From: Methanococcoides sp. AM1
Lineage (GTDB): Archaea > Halobacteriota > Methanosarcinia > Methanosarcinales > Methanosarcinaceae
Direction: 5' to 3'
DNA: 64,000 nt
Assembly: GCF_900774055.1 (NCBI RefSeq)
Contig: NZ_CAAGSW010000003.1
Span: 248,001 to 312,000 of the forward strand
Part shown: piece by piece, positions 26,593-36,595 of the stretch
Numbering within the stretch: position 1 is the first letter of the stretch
Layout: the number at the start of each line of letters is the position of its first letter
Program-made: the position numbers and the translations under genes
Notes under the pieces: generated by a model
The model's database searches: none
The model's input: only the letters and a program-made list of their open reading frames with translations
Told to the model about the DNA's origin: nothing

Positions 26593-28131
26593 TTATCCTA
26601 ATATATCAGAAGGAACTTTGTAATGCGGATCTTCCCAGTGATTGACATCAATTATGGCAGATGCATTGTCCAAAAGTACCAGGCAATCTTCGCTTAAATG
26701 TCGCAGATGAACCTTTTTTCCAACCTTGGCATAGCGTTCAGTTATCTTATTCAATGCTTCAATTGCAGAATGGTCAACAACTCTTGATTCTTTGAGATCT
26801 ATAATTATCTCATCAGGGTCATTTAATACATCAAATTTACTTTGAAATTCAGTTACTGAACCAAAGAACAACGGGCCAAAAAATTCGTAGTGCTTGATCC
26901 CGTTATCATCAACGATCTCTCTTGCACGCACCAGTTTGGCATTTTCCCATGCAAAGGCCAATGCAGAAATGATGACACCTGCAATTACAGCGACCGCAAG
27001 ATTGTGGAAGATAACTGTTATACCTGCAACGACAACCATCACAATTACATCGGTCATAGGCACTTTTCTGAATATCTTCAATGATGCCCATTCAAATGTT
27101 CCGATAGCAACAACGAACATTACACCAACCAATGCTGCCATTGGTATCTTTTCGATAAGGGGAGAACCTACTAACACAATTAGTAATAATCCAACGGCTG
27201 CAACGACGGCTGAAAGTCGGTTTCTGGCACCTGAATTGATGTTAATGAGACTTTGTCCTATCATGGCACATCCACCCATGCCTCCAAAGAGTCCGCAAAC
27301 AAAATTAGCAACACCCTGTGCAACACTCTCTTTATTTGCCCTGCTTCTTGTCTCTGTCATTTCATCGATCACGGTCAGCGTCAACAGGCTTTCGATCAAT
27401 CCAACCAATGCCATGACCAGCGAATAAGGGAATACTATCTTTAATGTTTCCAGATTGAGAGGGACCTGTGGAAGATGGAATTCAGGAAAACCGCCTGCAA
27501 TTGATGCAATATCCCCAACTGTTCTTGTCTGGACCTGGAAAAAGATGACAATGGCTGAAACAACTATAATTGCAGTTAGTGAAGCAGGAACAGCTTTTGT
27601 TAGCTTTGGCATCAAATAGATTATAGCCATGGTCAATCCTACAAAACCTAACATGACCAGAAGTGCTTGTCCTCCCAGCCAATGTTCTATCCCGTTGATA
27701 TCACTAAATTTGAACTGGGAAAGCTGAGCCATGAATATTACTATAGCCAGGCCATTCACAAAGCCGAACATAACTGCATGTGGTACAAGTCGGATAAATT
27801 TACCTAATTTCAAAAAACCAATAGTCATTTGGATTATTCCCATTAGAATTACGGCAGCAAAAAGATACTCAATTCCGTGCCTGATCACCAGGGCCACAAC
27901 TACAACTGCTATTGCACCGGTAGCACCTGATATCATTCCTGGTCTGCCACCAATAAGTGCGGTTATTAATCCAATGATGAATGCAGAATAGAGCCCAACC
28001 AATGGACTAACATTTGCTATTATTGAGAAGGCTACAGCTTCAGGCACAAGTGCCAGTGAAACTGTCATCCCGGATAATACCTCATTTTTGAAGTTCAATT
28101 GATCGTTCTTTAGTTGTTCTATAAACGCCAT
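26593..28131 (-). CDS. SulP family anion permease with STAS domain
   Basis: A 512-residue SLC26/SulP transporter. The N-terminal 390 residues hold about 14 spans, with the signature region SLALVPEAVAFSIIANVSPL (about 25-44) and GGRPGMISGATGA. The last 110 residues are a cytoplasmic STAS domain (IIDLKESRVVDHSAIEAL). Members carry sulfate, bicarbonate or dicarboxylates by sodium or proton symport. A length near 510 and the strong STAS domain are typical of SulP/BicA. The substrate cannot be decided here; sulfate or bicarbonate are the main candidates. Single gene with its own terminator. Confidence 0.88.
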   Translation of the reverse strand: MAFIEQLKNDQLNFKNEVLSGMTVSLALVPEAVAFSIIANVSPLVGLYSAFIIGLITALIGGRPGMISGATGAIAVVVVALVIRHGIEYLFAAVILMGIIQMTIGFLKLGKFIRLVPHAVMFGFVNGLAIVIFMAQLSQFKFSDINGIEHWLGGQALLVMLGFVGLTMAIIYLMPKLTKAVPASLTAIIVVSAIVIFFQVQTRTVGDIASIAGGFPEFHLPQVPLNLETLKIVFPYSLVMALVGLIESLLTLTVIDEMTETRSRANKESVAQGVANFVCGLFGGMGGCAMIGQSLININSGARNRLSAVVAAVGLLLIVLVGSPLIEKIPMAALVGVMFVVAIGTFEWASLKIFRKVPMTDVIVMVVVAGITVIFHNLAVAVIAGVIISALAFAWENAKLVRAREIVDDNGIKHYEFFGPLFFGSVTEFQSKFDVLNDPDEIIIDLKESRVVDHSAIEALNKITERYAKVGKKVHLRHLSEDCLVLLDNASAIIDVNHWEDPHYKVPSDILG

Positions 28132-28252
28132 ATTTATACCAAATTTTAAAGATTGCTATGCACCCGTAAGTTATGCCAACGGTTGAAACTGAAATGTTAC
28201 CAAAATATATTTTGGAACTTTATGATAACGTAATTCCAGATCGGGGGATCTG

Positions 28253-28435
28253 GTGAATACTTATCTGGATAGGGAATGCTGTGAATTATCAAGGGAAAAA
28301 ACAAGCAGGCCTCAAATGATAGCATCACAAAGAACCATCATCTGTTCCGGGCCAGAAGTTATTGCAAAGGCAATTGGAAGTGTTACAATTGCTGGAATAA
28401 AACCTGTTTTTAGATCATTCAGGAATGATCTATGA
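28253..28435 (+). CDS. Possible small protein, 60 residues
   Basis: A GTG-started frame with GGGGGATCT just upstream. It contains two adjacent cysteines (ECCEL, residues 8-12), a third cysteine in IICSGPEV and a small Gly/Ala-rich segment (AKAIGSVTIAGIKP). I find no family. It could be a real small gene or a leftover of a longer one. It stands alone between two leftward genes. Confidence 0.3.
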   Translation: MNTYLDRECCELSREKTSRPQMIASQRTIICSGPEVIAKAIGSVTIAGIKPVFRSFRNDL

Positions 28436-28540
28436 TATTTTTCTCGAATTCCATTATTTCGATCCTTTTAGAGATCTCCTGTTAAAGTTATCAGGCTTCG
28501 TAAAACATACTTTCAGTATATAAATGTAATCATTCTTTGG

Positions 28541-28556
28541 AAATAAAAAAAAGAAG
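28541..28556 (-). terminator. T-run terminator of the pirin gene
   Basis: On the leftward strand the pirin stop is followed by CCCCCTTC and a run of eight T, then ATTT, a simple archaeal terminator. Confidence 0.5.
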
Positions 28557-28560
28557 GGGG

Positions 28561-29478
28561 TCAATCTGAATTGCCCGATTTAATAAAAGTCCCATTCCTA
28601 TATTCCTCAAAAGCCACCTTCAATTCTTCCTGTGTGTTCATCACGATAGGACCATACCAGGCAACCGGTTCATTGATGGGCTTTCCCGAAACGAGCAGGA
28701 ATCTTAATCCTTTATTCCCCGCCGTTGCTACTATCTCATCACCATCATCGAACATAACCAGATTCTCGCGTCCAATTGAAGAGGCTTCACTGAGGTCGAA
28801 ATATTTTGGACCCTCCATTTCGAAGGAATATGGTTCCTGATCTTTTCCAAAGGAGCCTTCACCTTCGAGAACATAAGCAAAGACTGTATAACCGGGCTTT
28901 GTCGGATGTGAGAATGATGTTTCAGGAGGAACTGTAACATCCAGATATTCCGGGTCTGTTACAATATCCTGTACAGGACCTTTTGTGCCATTAACCTCAC
29001 CGCAAATGATCTTGATACGTGCACCGTTATCCATCATGATTTCCGGTATCTTCTCGCTCTTAACTTCCCGATACCGTGGTTCCATCATTTTGTGCGATGC
29101 CGGCAGGTTGGCCCAAAGCTGGAACCCCCAGAGAGTTGTTCCTTCCTTTCCCTTTGGCATTTCCTGATGAACTATCCCGCTTCCAGCGGTCATCCATTGC
29201 ACATCCCCTGATTCAATGAGGCCCTTGTTCCCCATGCTGTCACCGTGTTCCACCTCTCCGGACAGCATATAGGTGATCGTTTCCATTCCTCTGTGAGGAT
29301 GCCAGGGAAATCCCATTATGTATTCTTTCGGATCATTTGAATGGAAATCATCAAGCAACAGGAAAGGGTCCAGTTGTGGGACATGATTGAATCCGAAGGC
29401 TCTTTTCAGGTGAACTCCTGCTCCTTCAATGGTCGGCATGCTCTTCATTATTTTTTTGATGGATCTTGTAACTCCCAT
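28561..29478 (-). CDS. Pirin family protein
   Basis: A bicupin of 305 residues. The N-terminal cupin has FPWHPHRGMETITYMLSG with the two metal-binding histidines of the HPHRG motif, then EHGDS and GIVHQEMP with further metal ligands. Pirins bind iron or another metal; some oxidise quercetin, others act as redox-sensitive regulators. The C-terminal cupin (about 190-290) has no metal ligands, as usual. Single gene. The role in methanogens is unknown. Confidence 0.88.
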   Translation of the reverse strand: MGVTRSIKKIMKSMPTIEGAGVHLKRAFGFNHVPQLDPFLLLDDFHSNDPKEYIMGFPWHPHRGMETITYMLSGEVEHGDSMGNKGLIESGDVQWMTAGSGIVHQEMPKGKEGTTLWGFQLWANLPASHKMMEPRYREVKSEKIPEIMMDNGARIKIICGEVNGTKGPVQDIVTDPEYLDVTVPPETSFSHPTKPGYTVFAYVLEGEGSFGKDQEPYSFEMEGPKYFDLSEASSIGRENLVMFDDGDEIVATAGNKGLRFLLVSGKPINEPVAWYGPIVMNTQEELKVAFEEYRNGTFIKSGNSD

Positions 29479-29764
29479 GATTATTCCCCATTATGTATGC
29501 TTGTTTGATGCTATATGATAGTTCTCTATTTTTGTTCATTTTAATTTTAAACACACAAACAATTTAACATGTAGTTTCATTACAATATAATTTACATTTA
29601 AAAATATAACTGTGAACATACTATTTATTTTATAATTATTTGTTTTATTATTGCATTATATTATTATCAATTAATATATATTCATTTTTGTATAGAAAAG
29701 TTATTATATTAAATTCCAGTTATAAAGTTGATTTGCCTTATGGGCAAATATAGGTGGTATTCGT
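29479..29764 (+). promoter_or_regulatory. AT-rich leader and promoter of the beta-helix gene
   Basis: About 285 bases with very low GC and many TATA-like stretches (for example TTATTATATTAAATTCC near 29701). A hairpin at 29731-29749 lies next to the ribosome site. No gene is seen on either strand. Confidence 0.4.
29731..29749 (+). promoter_or_regulatory. Inverted repeat directly before the ribosome binding site
   Basis: ATTTGCC-TTATG-GGCAAAT is a perfect seven-base stem with a five-base loop. The ribosome site AGGTGG begins three bases later. It could be an RNA hairpin affecting translation or a protein-binding site in the leader. Confidence 0.45.
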
Positions 29765-32551
29765 ATGAATATATATAAAAAAAACAAAACGTCTACAAAA
29801 GTAGCTTTGATGTTATTTGTCGTTCTCATGACATCAATTTTTACTTTTGCAGGTACAGCAAGTGCTTCCACTCATTATGTAAATGCTAGTGGGGAAGCTA
29901 ATTTTACAACTATACAGGCTGCTATTAATGCAGCAGATACTTATGATACCATTATTGTTCTTGATGGTATATATTACGAAAACGTTGAAGTCAATAATAG
30001 TGTTTCATTGTTTGCAGCTGCAGACGATGCATTGATAATTTCAAATTCATCAGATGCTTCTGTCATTAATGTGACAGCAGATGATGTTATCATTGATGGA
30101 TTTAATGTCGATGCAAATAACACTTCGAGCTCGGGCATTTTTGTTCTTGAAGCTGACAATATAACTGTTCAGAACAATGAAGTGTTCAATGCAACAATTG
30201 AGGATCTGCCATCTGCTGGTAAGTATAACTATAACCTCGGAGAAGAGGTAAGAGCAAATTATTCTCTTGTTGTGCTATTCAATTGTTCAAATATTACTGT
30301 TGACAACAACATTTTGACCGATGGTTTTGCTGGTGTTGGCTATATTTCCGGAGAAAATATTTATATTATAAATAATGAGATCTCTGAAGTTAACAGGGGT
30401 ATCAAATCCTGTCTTGATTATAATGGCTATGAAACTGGTACTGGTCTTTACATAATGGACAACATTATCTCCAGCATAGGGGACAGGGGTATTGAAGTCA
30501 TGTCTGATAATTCTGTGATTTCTGGCAATACAATTGATAACGTTTCTTTAGTTAACGTTCCATTCCCTGATGACTATTCTGTAGGAGGAATTTTTGGTAT
30601 AACAGCTGGTTGTTCCAATCATGAAATTGTGAATTGTAAAATAACTGATAATACAATAAGCAATTTTTATCTTGATGAGAATGATATAAGTGTTTACAGA
30701 CAATCGGGTATTAAAACAAGTTACGTCGATGTACTTACCATTTCTCAGAATATGGTTCATTCCTTCTACATAACCAATACCTCAAGTGCTTATAGGCAGG
30801 AAGGCATTTCTGTGCATTATGGAGATGAGTATCTTGAAATAGTATCTTCTATCGATTCCAACACAATTGAAGGACTTTACGTCGTTAATTCATCAATTTC
30901 TCATCAGTATGGTCTTGATATCAAAGATTATTATAATGTTTCCGTTGAGGACAACACTATAAGATCATTGTCAATTGATAACTGTTCATCAGCTAATAAT
31001 AATATCCGTCAGTCAGGAATATATGGTAAATATGTTTATTACTCCGACTTTGAGAATAATGTTGTAGATGATATAAAGTTTACTCATCCTATTGATTTCA
31101 ACGAAGGCGATAAACAGAGTGGACTTTTTATTCATGACTCTGAGGAAACTGCCATAATTGAAAACTCGATTTCTAACATCTATGCAGATTATGTTGGACA
31201 ACAGTCTGGAATAAGAATTGTGGACTCTTGGGACATGACAGCCTCTGAAAATGACATCACATATCTGGATATTGATAATGGTAACATTACAGAGAATAGT
31301 TATGGAAAACAAATTGGAATCCTGTTATGTGAAACTGACAACTCCACTCTTTCAGATAATACTGTTGAAGAGGTAAACACCGTTGTACCTAGATGTATGG
31401 AAGCCGGTGTGCTTGTTGATGATATTGATTACGCAACAGTAACTGGTAATACTATCAGGAATTCGAATTCCACAGGTCTTATTATAGGGGGCACATACGA
31501 TAGTACTTTCTCAGAAAATAAGATCAGCAATTGTGCAGAGGGTGGCTTGTTTATAGACTACTCTGAAGGTAACTTGATCTATAATAACTATTTCAACAAT
31601 GAGGTCAACATTATCTCAGATTTTGAATCTGAATCTATGTCTACAGCCTTTGATGCAGCGCCAATGGATGGTGACGGATTATTATATCTATATCTAAACG
31701 ATTGGAACATCGCTAAGACAGCCGGAACAAACATTGTTGGTGGACCTTACCTCGGTGGAAACTACTGGGTGCATCCAAATGGAACCGGATTTAGTGTTGA
31801 TACAGCAGACTCAAATAAGGATGGAATCTGTGATGAGGAATACCGGCTCTCAGAAGATGAGTTCGACTTCCTGCCACTTGCCCCTGCACCAACTGAGAAA
31901 AAGAGCAGTTCCGGAAGCCGTGCATATGTTGGTCCAAGCCAGCCTCCTGAAGGTGTGAATTCAACCGATTCTTCTATCCTGCGTGTAACTGGTGGCGAGC
32001 GTATGGAATATGATTTCGGTAATTCAAGTGGTCCTGTTCTTGGAATAAGCTTTGATTCAAAAGAAGACAAAGGTCTTGTGGTTGGTAACGTCCAGGTTTT
32101 GGATGATGCCCCTGTAGATGTTGGAGATTACCCTGATGGAATACCATATGAGATCATGAGTATCACTCTTGGACCTTCAGGCACGATCTCTGATGAGAAT
32201 GCTGATAACATTATCATAAACTTCAGGGTGAGCTGGGAATGGATCAATGAAAATAACATCGATCTCTCCACAATTCGCCTCATGAGATTCCACAATGGTG
32301 AATGGCAGGAGCTTCCAACCATCCAGATGAACGATGATGGTGAGTTCCTTTACTTCAATGCTCAGACACCTGGATTCTCTGTATTCAGTATTGTCGGAGA
32401 TGAAGCAGGAAGCGATGCGTCTGTTACAGCAGAAGATACAACTGAAGTTGGATCTGAGGAAGCAAGTACTGAATCAACTCCTGGATTCACAATGCTCTTC
32501 TCAACAGCATTACTTGCAATTGCAGCAGTTGTTATCAGAAGAAGGAACTGA
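29765..32551 (+). CDS. Right-handed beta-helix surface protein, PGF-pre-PGF and PGF-CTERM
   Basis: A 928-residue exported protein. Signal peptide about 1-34 (ends TASAS). Residues about 36-690 form a NosD/pectate-lyase-like beta helix with recurring N-x-I/V turns (for example ISGNTIDNV, ISQNMVHS, TVTGNTIRNS). A Ser-rich linker leads to a PGF-pre-PGF domain (about 745-880, ending TPGFSVFSI). The end is STPGFTMLFSTALL, a hydrophobic span and RRRN, a full PGF-CTERM signal cut and lipidated by an archaeosortase of the ArtA type. It is thus anchored outside the cell, probably an adhesin or polysaccharide-binding/degrading protein; no lyase catalytic residues were identified. Confidence 0.8.
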   Translation: MNIYKKNKTSTKVALMLFVVLMTSIFTFAGTASASTHYVNASGEANFTTIQAAINAADTYDTIIVLDGIYYENVEVNNSVSLFAAADDALIISNSSDASVINVTADDVIIDGFNVDANNTSSSGIFVLEADNITVQNNEVFNATIEDLPSAGKYNYNLGEEVRANYSLVVLFNCSNITVDNNILTDGFAGVGYISGENIYIINNEISEVNRGIKSCLDYNGYETGTGLYIMDNIISSIGDRGIEVMSDNSVISGNTIDNVSLVNVPFPDDYSVGGIFGITAGCSNHEIVNCKITDNTISNFYLDENDISVYRQSGIKTSYVDVLTISQNMVHSFYITNTSSAYRQEGISVHYGDEYLEIVSSIDSNTIEGLYVVNSSISHQYGLDIKDYYNVSVEDNTIRSLSIDNCSSANNNIRQSGIYGKYVYYSDFENNVVDDIKFTHPIDFNEGDKQSGLFIHDSEETAIIENSISNIYADYVGQQSGIRIVDSWDMTASENDITYLDIDNGNITENSYGKQIGILLCETDNSTLSDNTVEEVNTVVPRCMEAGVLVDDIDYATVTGNTIRNSNSTGLIIGGTYDSTFSENKISNCAEGGLFIDYSEGNLIYNNYFNNEVNIISDFESESMSTAFDAAPMDGDGLLYLYLNDWNIAKTAGTNIVGGPYLGGNYWVHPNGTGFSVDTADSNKDGICDEEYRLSEDEFDFLPLAPAPTEKKSSSGSRAYVGPSQPPEGVNSTDSSILRVTGGERMEYDFGNSSGPVLGISFDSKEDKGLVVGNVQVLDDAPVDVGDYPDGIPYEIMSITLGPSGTISDENADNIIINFRVSWEWINENNIDLSTIRLMRFHNGEWQELPTIQMNDDGEFLYFNAQTPGFSVFSIVGDEAGSDASVTAEDTTEVGSEEASTESTPGFTMLFSTALLAIAAVVIRRRN

Positions 32552-32562
32552 TTCCTGAATTA

Positions 32563-32600
32563 AAGAGCAGACCTCTTTCTGCTCTTCTTTTTTTATTTTT
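32563..32600 (+). terminator. Hairpin plus T-run terminator
   Basis: AAGAGCAGA (32563-32571) pairs with TCTGCTCTT (32578-32586), followed by CTTTTTTTATTTTT. It ends the beta-helix gene. Confidence 0.8.
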
Positions 32601-32804
32601 AAATTTATAGTTGAATGTATTACTATTGCTAAAAATATCTGCACTATATAGTGTAAAGCAATCAATTCGAAAGTCGTTCTGCTGGCTTGGTCGTAATGGT
32701 TGGTTGAATTTTCTCATCATGATTTTCTATTCAACAGATGAAAAGTTTATAACCTCCAGCAACCAACATTGAATGAATATATTTTTGGGAGCTGAGGTGA
32801 CTTT

Positions 32805-33629
32805 ATGAATGTAATTTCAATTGAACCTGAATTGTGTACGAACTGTGAGATATGCGTAGAGATATGTCCTATGTCTATAATTCTTCCTCCTAAGGAAGGT
32901 GGAACTCCTTACTCGCCGGAGGATGCTGCTACATATTGTGCGAAATGCGGGCATTGCGAGGTATTCTGTCCTGAAGGTGCTATCTCTACTTTGTTCGATT
33001 CAACTTATTATCAACTTGAAGACGATGAGTTTCCTTCCATAGATCCTTCTGAGCTAGGCAAATATATGGTTATGCGCCGCTCGATCAGGAGCTACAGGGA
33101 TGAATCCGTGGATACGGGTACAATAGAGAAAATACTTGACATCTCTCGCTATGCTCCTTCCGGAATGAACAAGCAACCTGTACACTGGACCATTGTTCAT
33201 GATCCCGAAGAAGTAAAAACGATAACTGGTTTGAGCATAGAGTGGATGCGTGAGGTCGTAGCAAGTGAAGAAGACCATCCTCTAAAGCCGCTGATGCCGG
33301 GCCTTATTTCGTCTTATGAAATGGGTGTTGATCCTATCTGCAGGGGAGCACCACATCTTGTAATAGCACACACACCATCTGATAATCCGACCGGTTACAC
33401 TGACAGCATTATAGCCCTTTCGTGGTTCGAACTTGCAGCACAGGCCTTTGAGTTAGGAACATGCTGGGCAGGATTCCTTGCCATAGCAGCTGCATCTTAC
33501 AAGCCACTAATGGATGAGCTGGAACTTCCTCAGGGTCATGTGGTGCAGTATTCTATGATGTTCGGATATCCCGAGCATGAGGTAAAAGGAATTCCGGGAA
33601 GGGAGCCGGCAAGAGTTACCTGGAAATAA
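32805..33629 (+). CDS. Ferredoxin-domain nitroreductase family protein
   Basis: A 274-residue fusion. Residues about 1-65 hold two [4Fe-4S] ferredoxin motifs: CTNCEICVEICP and CAKCGHCEVFCP. Residues about 85-270 are an FMN-binding nitroreductase domain beginning RRSIRSYRDESV, with APSGMNKQP at the flavin site. Electrons from the clusters can reach FMN directly, so the donor is likely reduced ferredoxin and not NAD(P)H. Substrates of this archaeal group are unknown. GAGGTGA four bases before the ATG supports the start. Single gene. Confidence 0.88.
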   Translation: MNVISIEPELCTNCEICVEICPMSIILPPKEGGTPYSPEDAATYCAKCGHCEVFCPEGAISTLFDSTYYQLEDDEFPSIDPSELGKYMVMRRSIRSYRDESVDTGTIEKILDISRYAPSGMNKQPVHWTIVHDPEEVKTITGLSIEWMREVVASEEDHPLKPLMPGLISSYEMGVDPICRGAPHLVIAHTPSDNPTGYTDSIIALSWFELAAQAFELGTCWAGFLAIAAASYKPLMDELELPQGHVVQYSMMFGYPEHEVKGIPGREPARVTWK

Positions 33630-33632
33630 AAA

Positions 33633-33702
33633 GGAGATCAGTCCTCAAATGGACTCATCTCCGGAGAAAGCAGCTCTTAAGGTTTAGAGCTTGCCTTTCT
33701 CC
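33633..33702 (-). terminator. Double hairpin between nitroreductase and polymerase remnant
   Basis: Two adjacent hairpins. The first pairs 33633-33644 with 33651-33662 (12 positions, one C-C mismatch, six-base loop). The second pairs GGAGAAAG (33663-33670) with CTTTCTCC (33695-33702) and, inside, AGCTCT with AGAGCT. On the leftward strand they are followed by five T at the start of the next stretch, so they can stop transcription coming from the polymerase remnant. On the rightward strand no T-run follows. Confidence 0.55.
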
Positions 33703-33722
33703 AGGTAATGTAAAATAAAGGT

Positions 33723-35335
33723 TTATATTAACTTCAAAACCAATAAGGTAACATACACATGTGTAAGTGGTGCTACCATGAACGAGGAAGCAAGAATATC
33801 TTCCCAGATCTCAGCCTGCCACTCATCAACAGCTTTTGGAAATGGATTTGTTAAATGCCCAAGTCCATGCAATTTAAAGGATCTCTCTCCTTCCATGAAC
33901 TTGATTTCTTCATTCTCATAAGTGTAAAGAGCATATCTCTTAGAAGAAATCCCATAAAACCACATATCCTCTTTCTCAGCTTTCAACAGATCAATATCAA
34001 GGCTGTAAGGATTAAGAGGTTGGAAATAATCAATAATCTCCTGAGCATGTTCAGGAGGAACAAAGATAGAATCCGTATCCATGTATGCATGGACTGAACC
34101 AAGCTCTTTAACTTTGGCTTCTGCCATTGCCAAGAATAGTTTTGATCCTGCTGTAATCATGACAGCAAGTAAAGGATGAAAATAATTGCCTGCCTTCTCA
34201 AACCTGTTCTCAGATGTATTGAAATCATCCAATCCATAAACCTGAATATCGCTTTTCTTATCCTCTGGGTTAAGCTCAATAAAGATCCCATAACTCATAG
34301 CATTAACAAGTATCTTGATAGCCTGTGTCCTGCTCTTTAATTGCTGATATTTTGGATTATTCCTGTTGATGTCCTTCATCTGAAGCTTGATTTTCTGCCT
34401 TTCCTCAACAAGTACCTGAACAAGATTATCCTTTGAAGGATCTATCTCAATTCCAAGTATCTGAGATTTCTTCAATCCCTTCTGAACACCCTTTGGAATA
34501 TACCTGACAGCTTCAACGATCTTTGGAACTTTGCCAGTAAGAATGACTGAGGCAATGACATCAGGCAAAGCATACCATAACTCATTATCCGAGATAAGAT
34601 AATTAACCCCAACGTTATAACCTGTATTATTACCCTTATAATCCATCCTTACAGGTAAGATATCGTTGTCAGGCTGTATCTTTACCATAACAACAAAGTC
34701 TTTCCAGTTGTCCTTATCTTGAAGATATGTAAGGTTAAGACTTGAAAGCATATCCTTAATCTCATCGGCAACATCCTTTGTCTCAATGGATTCAGCTATC
34801 ATGAATTTCCAGAGAGCCATCTCCATAGTGATTGTTGGATACATGCTAGTAAAGTCAAGAGTCGTCACCTTTGCAGGTTGTTTCCTGATCTTGCATTCAC
34901 ACCTTCCTCCATAGTAAGATGTCATGATGTTTCCAATCATCTCAAGGGGAAATCGGGATTAAGATCTAAAAACGATTGAATGGCCAATTGCTTTAAAGCA
35001 TGTTTTCCGAGAGATGCTGAACTGAATATTCTGGTTGGTGGGATGTCTATCTGGTACAGATCCAACTCTTCAATAAGCTTCTCATATACCTGATAAGTTG
35101 TTTCAACATCCTGAATTAGATAATCAATATATTTCTTGGTTACTTTGCCATGCTCAATTCCTTTCATCTTCTTGACATTGGTATTGAGCTTTTGTCCTGC
35201 TTTATCTAGTGAGATCCTTTTTGATTGGAGCAATACCTCAGCAAGGTTTTGAGCATCAAGGAAATATCCATATTTTCTGCTATCCCCTTTATTCTCCTTA
35301 GTTGATGTAAACTTGAAAGAATGAACATCTCCCAT
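33723..35335 (-). pseudogene. Broken family B DNA polymerase
   Basis: Two frames that together form most of a family B polymerase. The upstream frame (34937-35335, 132 codons) holds the exonuclease-III motif region (YLIQDVETTYQVYEKL). The downstream frame (33723-34940, 405 codons) holds palm motif A (LDFTSMYP), motif B (KILVNAMSYG), motif C (YMDTDS) and the following KRYALYTY. Adding one base in the CCCC run near 34946 joins them as DFPLEMIGN. The 5' end is cut: coding-like codons (ENKFNPPIII) continue about 40 bases upstream of the first ATG, but exonuclease motifs I and II are absent. The end (PLTHVYVTLLVLKLI) also looks unnatural. It is probably the relic of a plasmid, virus or casposon-like replicon. 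Confidence 0.75.
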
Positions 35336-35425
35336 CTTCTTAATAATAATTGGAGGATTAAACTTATTCTCTGAAAGAGTAAAAGTATATAGAATGCAAA
35401 TACAATTCTTTATGGGGGTAAAGGT

Positions 35426-36583
35426 ATGGATGATAAAAAACCTGAGAGACGTTATGATCTGGACTGGCTAAGAGTTATAGCTATACTTGCAGTTTTGATT
35501 TTTCATTCCACGAGGTTTTTTGATCCCATGGACTGGGATGTGAAAAACAACGTACTGAGCGAAAATATAATGGTATTGGTCTTGTTTATAGTTCAGTGGT
35601 TAATGCCATTGTTCTTCCTGATATCAGGTATGAGCATATATTTTGTGCTGAGTTTCAGGACAAAGGGACAGTTCATAAAGTCGCGATTTCTGCGCATCAT
35701 GGTCCCCTACCTTTTAGTAGGCATATTTGTCATACTTCCTCCCCAGCATTATCTGAGGCTGTTAAGCAGTGGAGAATCAGGAATTACATTGCTGGAGTTT
35801 TATTCTACATATCTTACAGACATTTTTGTTAATGCATTCCCGGGTATAAACCTGCCAATGGGTCATCTCTGGTATCTTTACTATCTTTTCGTATTTTCTA
35901 TGGTAATGCTCCCGATTTTTGCTTATCTTGGAACTGAATCAGGAAGATCGATCATTTCACGCATTGCTTCCATTTTTGAAAAGTCCGGAGCTATATTGCT
36001 GTTATCATTACCAATTGGTGTCCTTACTGCAATTCTTGACCCAACATCATTTGCAGGTAACCCGAATTATTTTGGTGGATGGGGTATATTGGTCTATCCT
36101 ATCATTCTGTTTTATGGATATCTTATAGCCTCCAATAAAAAATTAGAGGAATCCATTCAGAAGCATGGGAAAATTGCATTGGTATTAGCCCTAACAACTT
36201 TCCCGATTATTCTATGGTTTATACAATCCGTACTTGATGGGACATTCCAGTTCGGAAGCTATGGATACGCAGGAGTTATGCTGCTTCGTTCATTCAATAT
36301 GTGGTGCTGGATGGTTGCCTTCCTTGGCTATGGAAAGAAATACCTGAACTTTAACAACAGTACACTGAAATACGCAAATGAAGGACTTATCGCCTTTTAT
36401 ATACTTCATCAAACAGTGATCCAGATAGTGGGATTCTTTATTGCAGGCTGGGATATGGGAATTTTCCCCAAGTACATTATACTCGCCACTACATCGTTCA
36501 TAGCGATTTTGATGATATATGAAATTGCAATCAGACGCATCAATATAGTCAGATTCCTTTTCGGTATGAAACCAAAAAAGTAA
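35426..36583 (+). CDS. Acyltransferase family 3 membrane protein
   Basis: A 385-residue membrane acyltransferase with about ten spans. The N-terminus RRYDLDWLRVIAILAVLIFH carries the conserved Arg and the His near the end of the first span that are needed in this family. Members (OafA, MdoC/OpgC) move acetyl or succinyl groups across the membrane onto surface glycans. The MdoC-like form (DLDWLR, FFDPMDWDVKN) fits best. GGGGGT before the ATG supports the start. First gene of a three-gene membrane operon; it may decorate the polysaccharide made by the left cluster (inference). Confidence 0.8.
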   Translation: MDDKKPERRYDLDWLRVIAILAVLIFHSTRFFDPMDWDVKNNVLSENIMVLVLFIVQWLMPLFFLISGMSIYFVLSFRTKGQFIKSRFLRIMVPYLLVGIFVILPPQHYLRLLSSGESGITLLEFYSTYLTDIFVNAFPGINLPMGHLWYLYYLFVFSMVMLPIFAYLGTESGRSIISRIASIFEKSGAILLLSLPIGVLTAILDPTSFAGNPNYFGGWGILVYPIILFYGYLIASNKKLEESIQKHGKIALVLALTTFPIILWFIQSVLDGTFQFGSYGYAGVMLLRSFNMWCWMVAFLGYGKKYLNFNNSTLKYANEGLIAFYILHQTVIQIVGFFIAGWDMGIFPKYIILATTSFIAILMIYEIAIRRINIVRFLFGMKPKK

Positions 36584-36595
36584 GGTGGTGAGAAC

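Noticed and set aside
33633-35425. Polymerase remnant as an intact casposon with terminal inverted repeats
   Set aside because: No cas1-like gene is present and the hairpin sequences at the left side have no counterpart before the acyltransferase gene.
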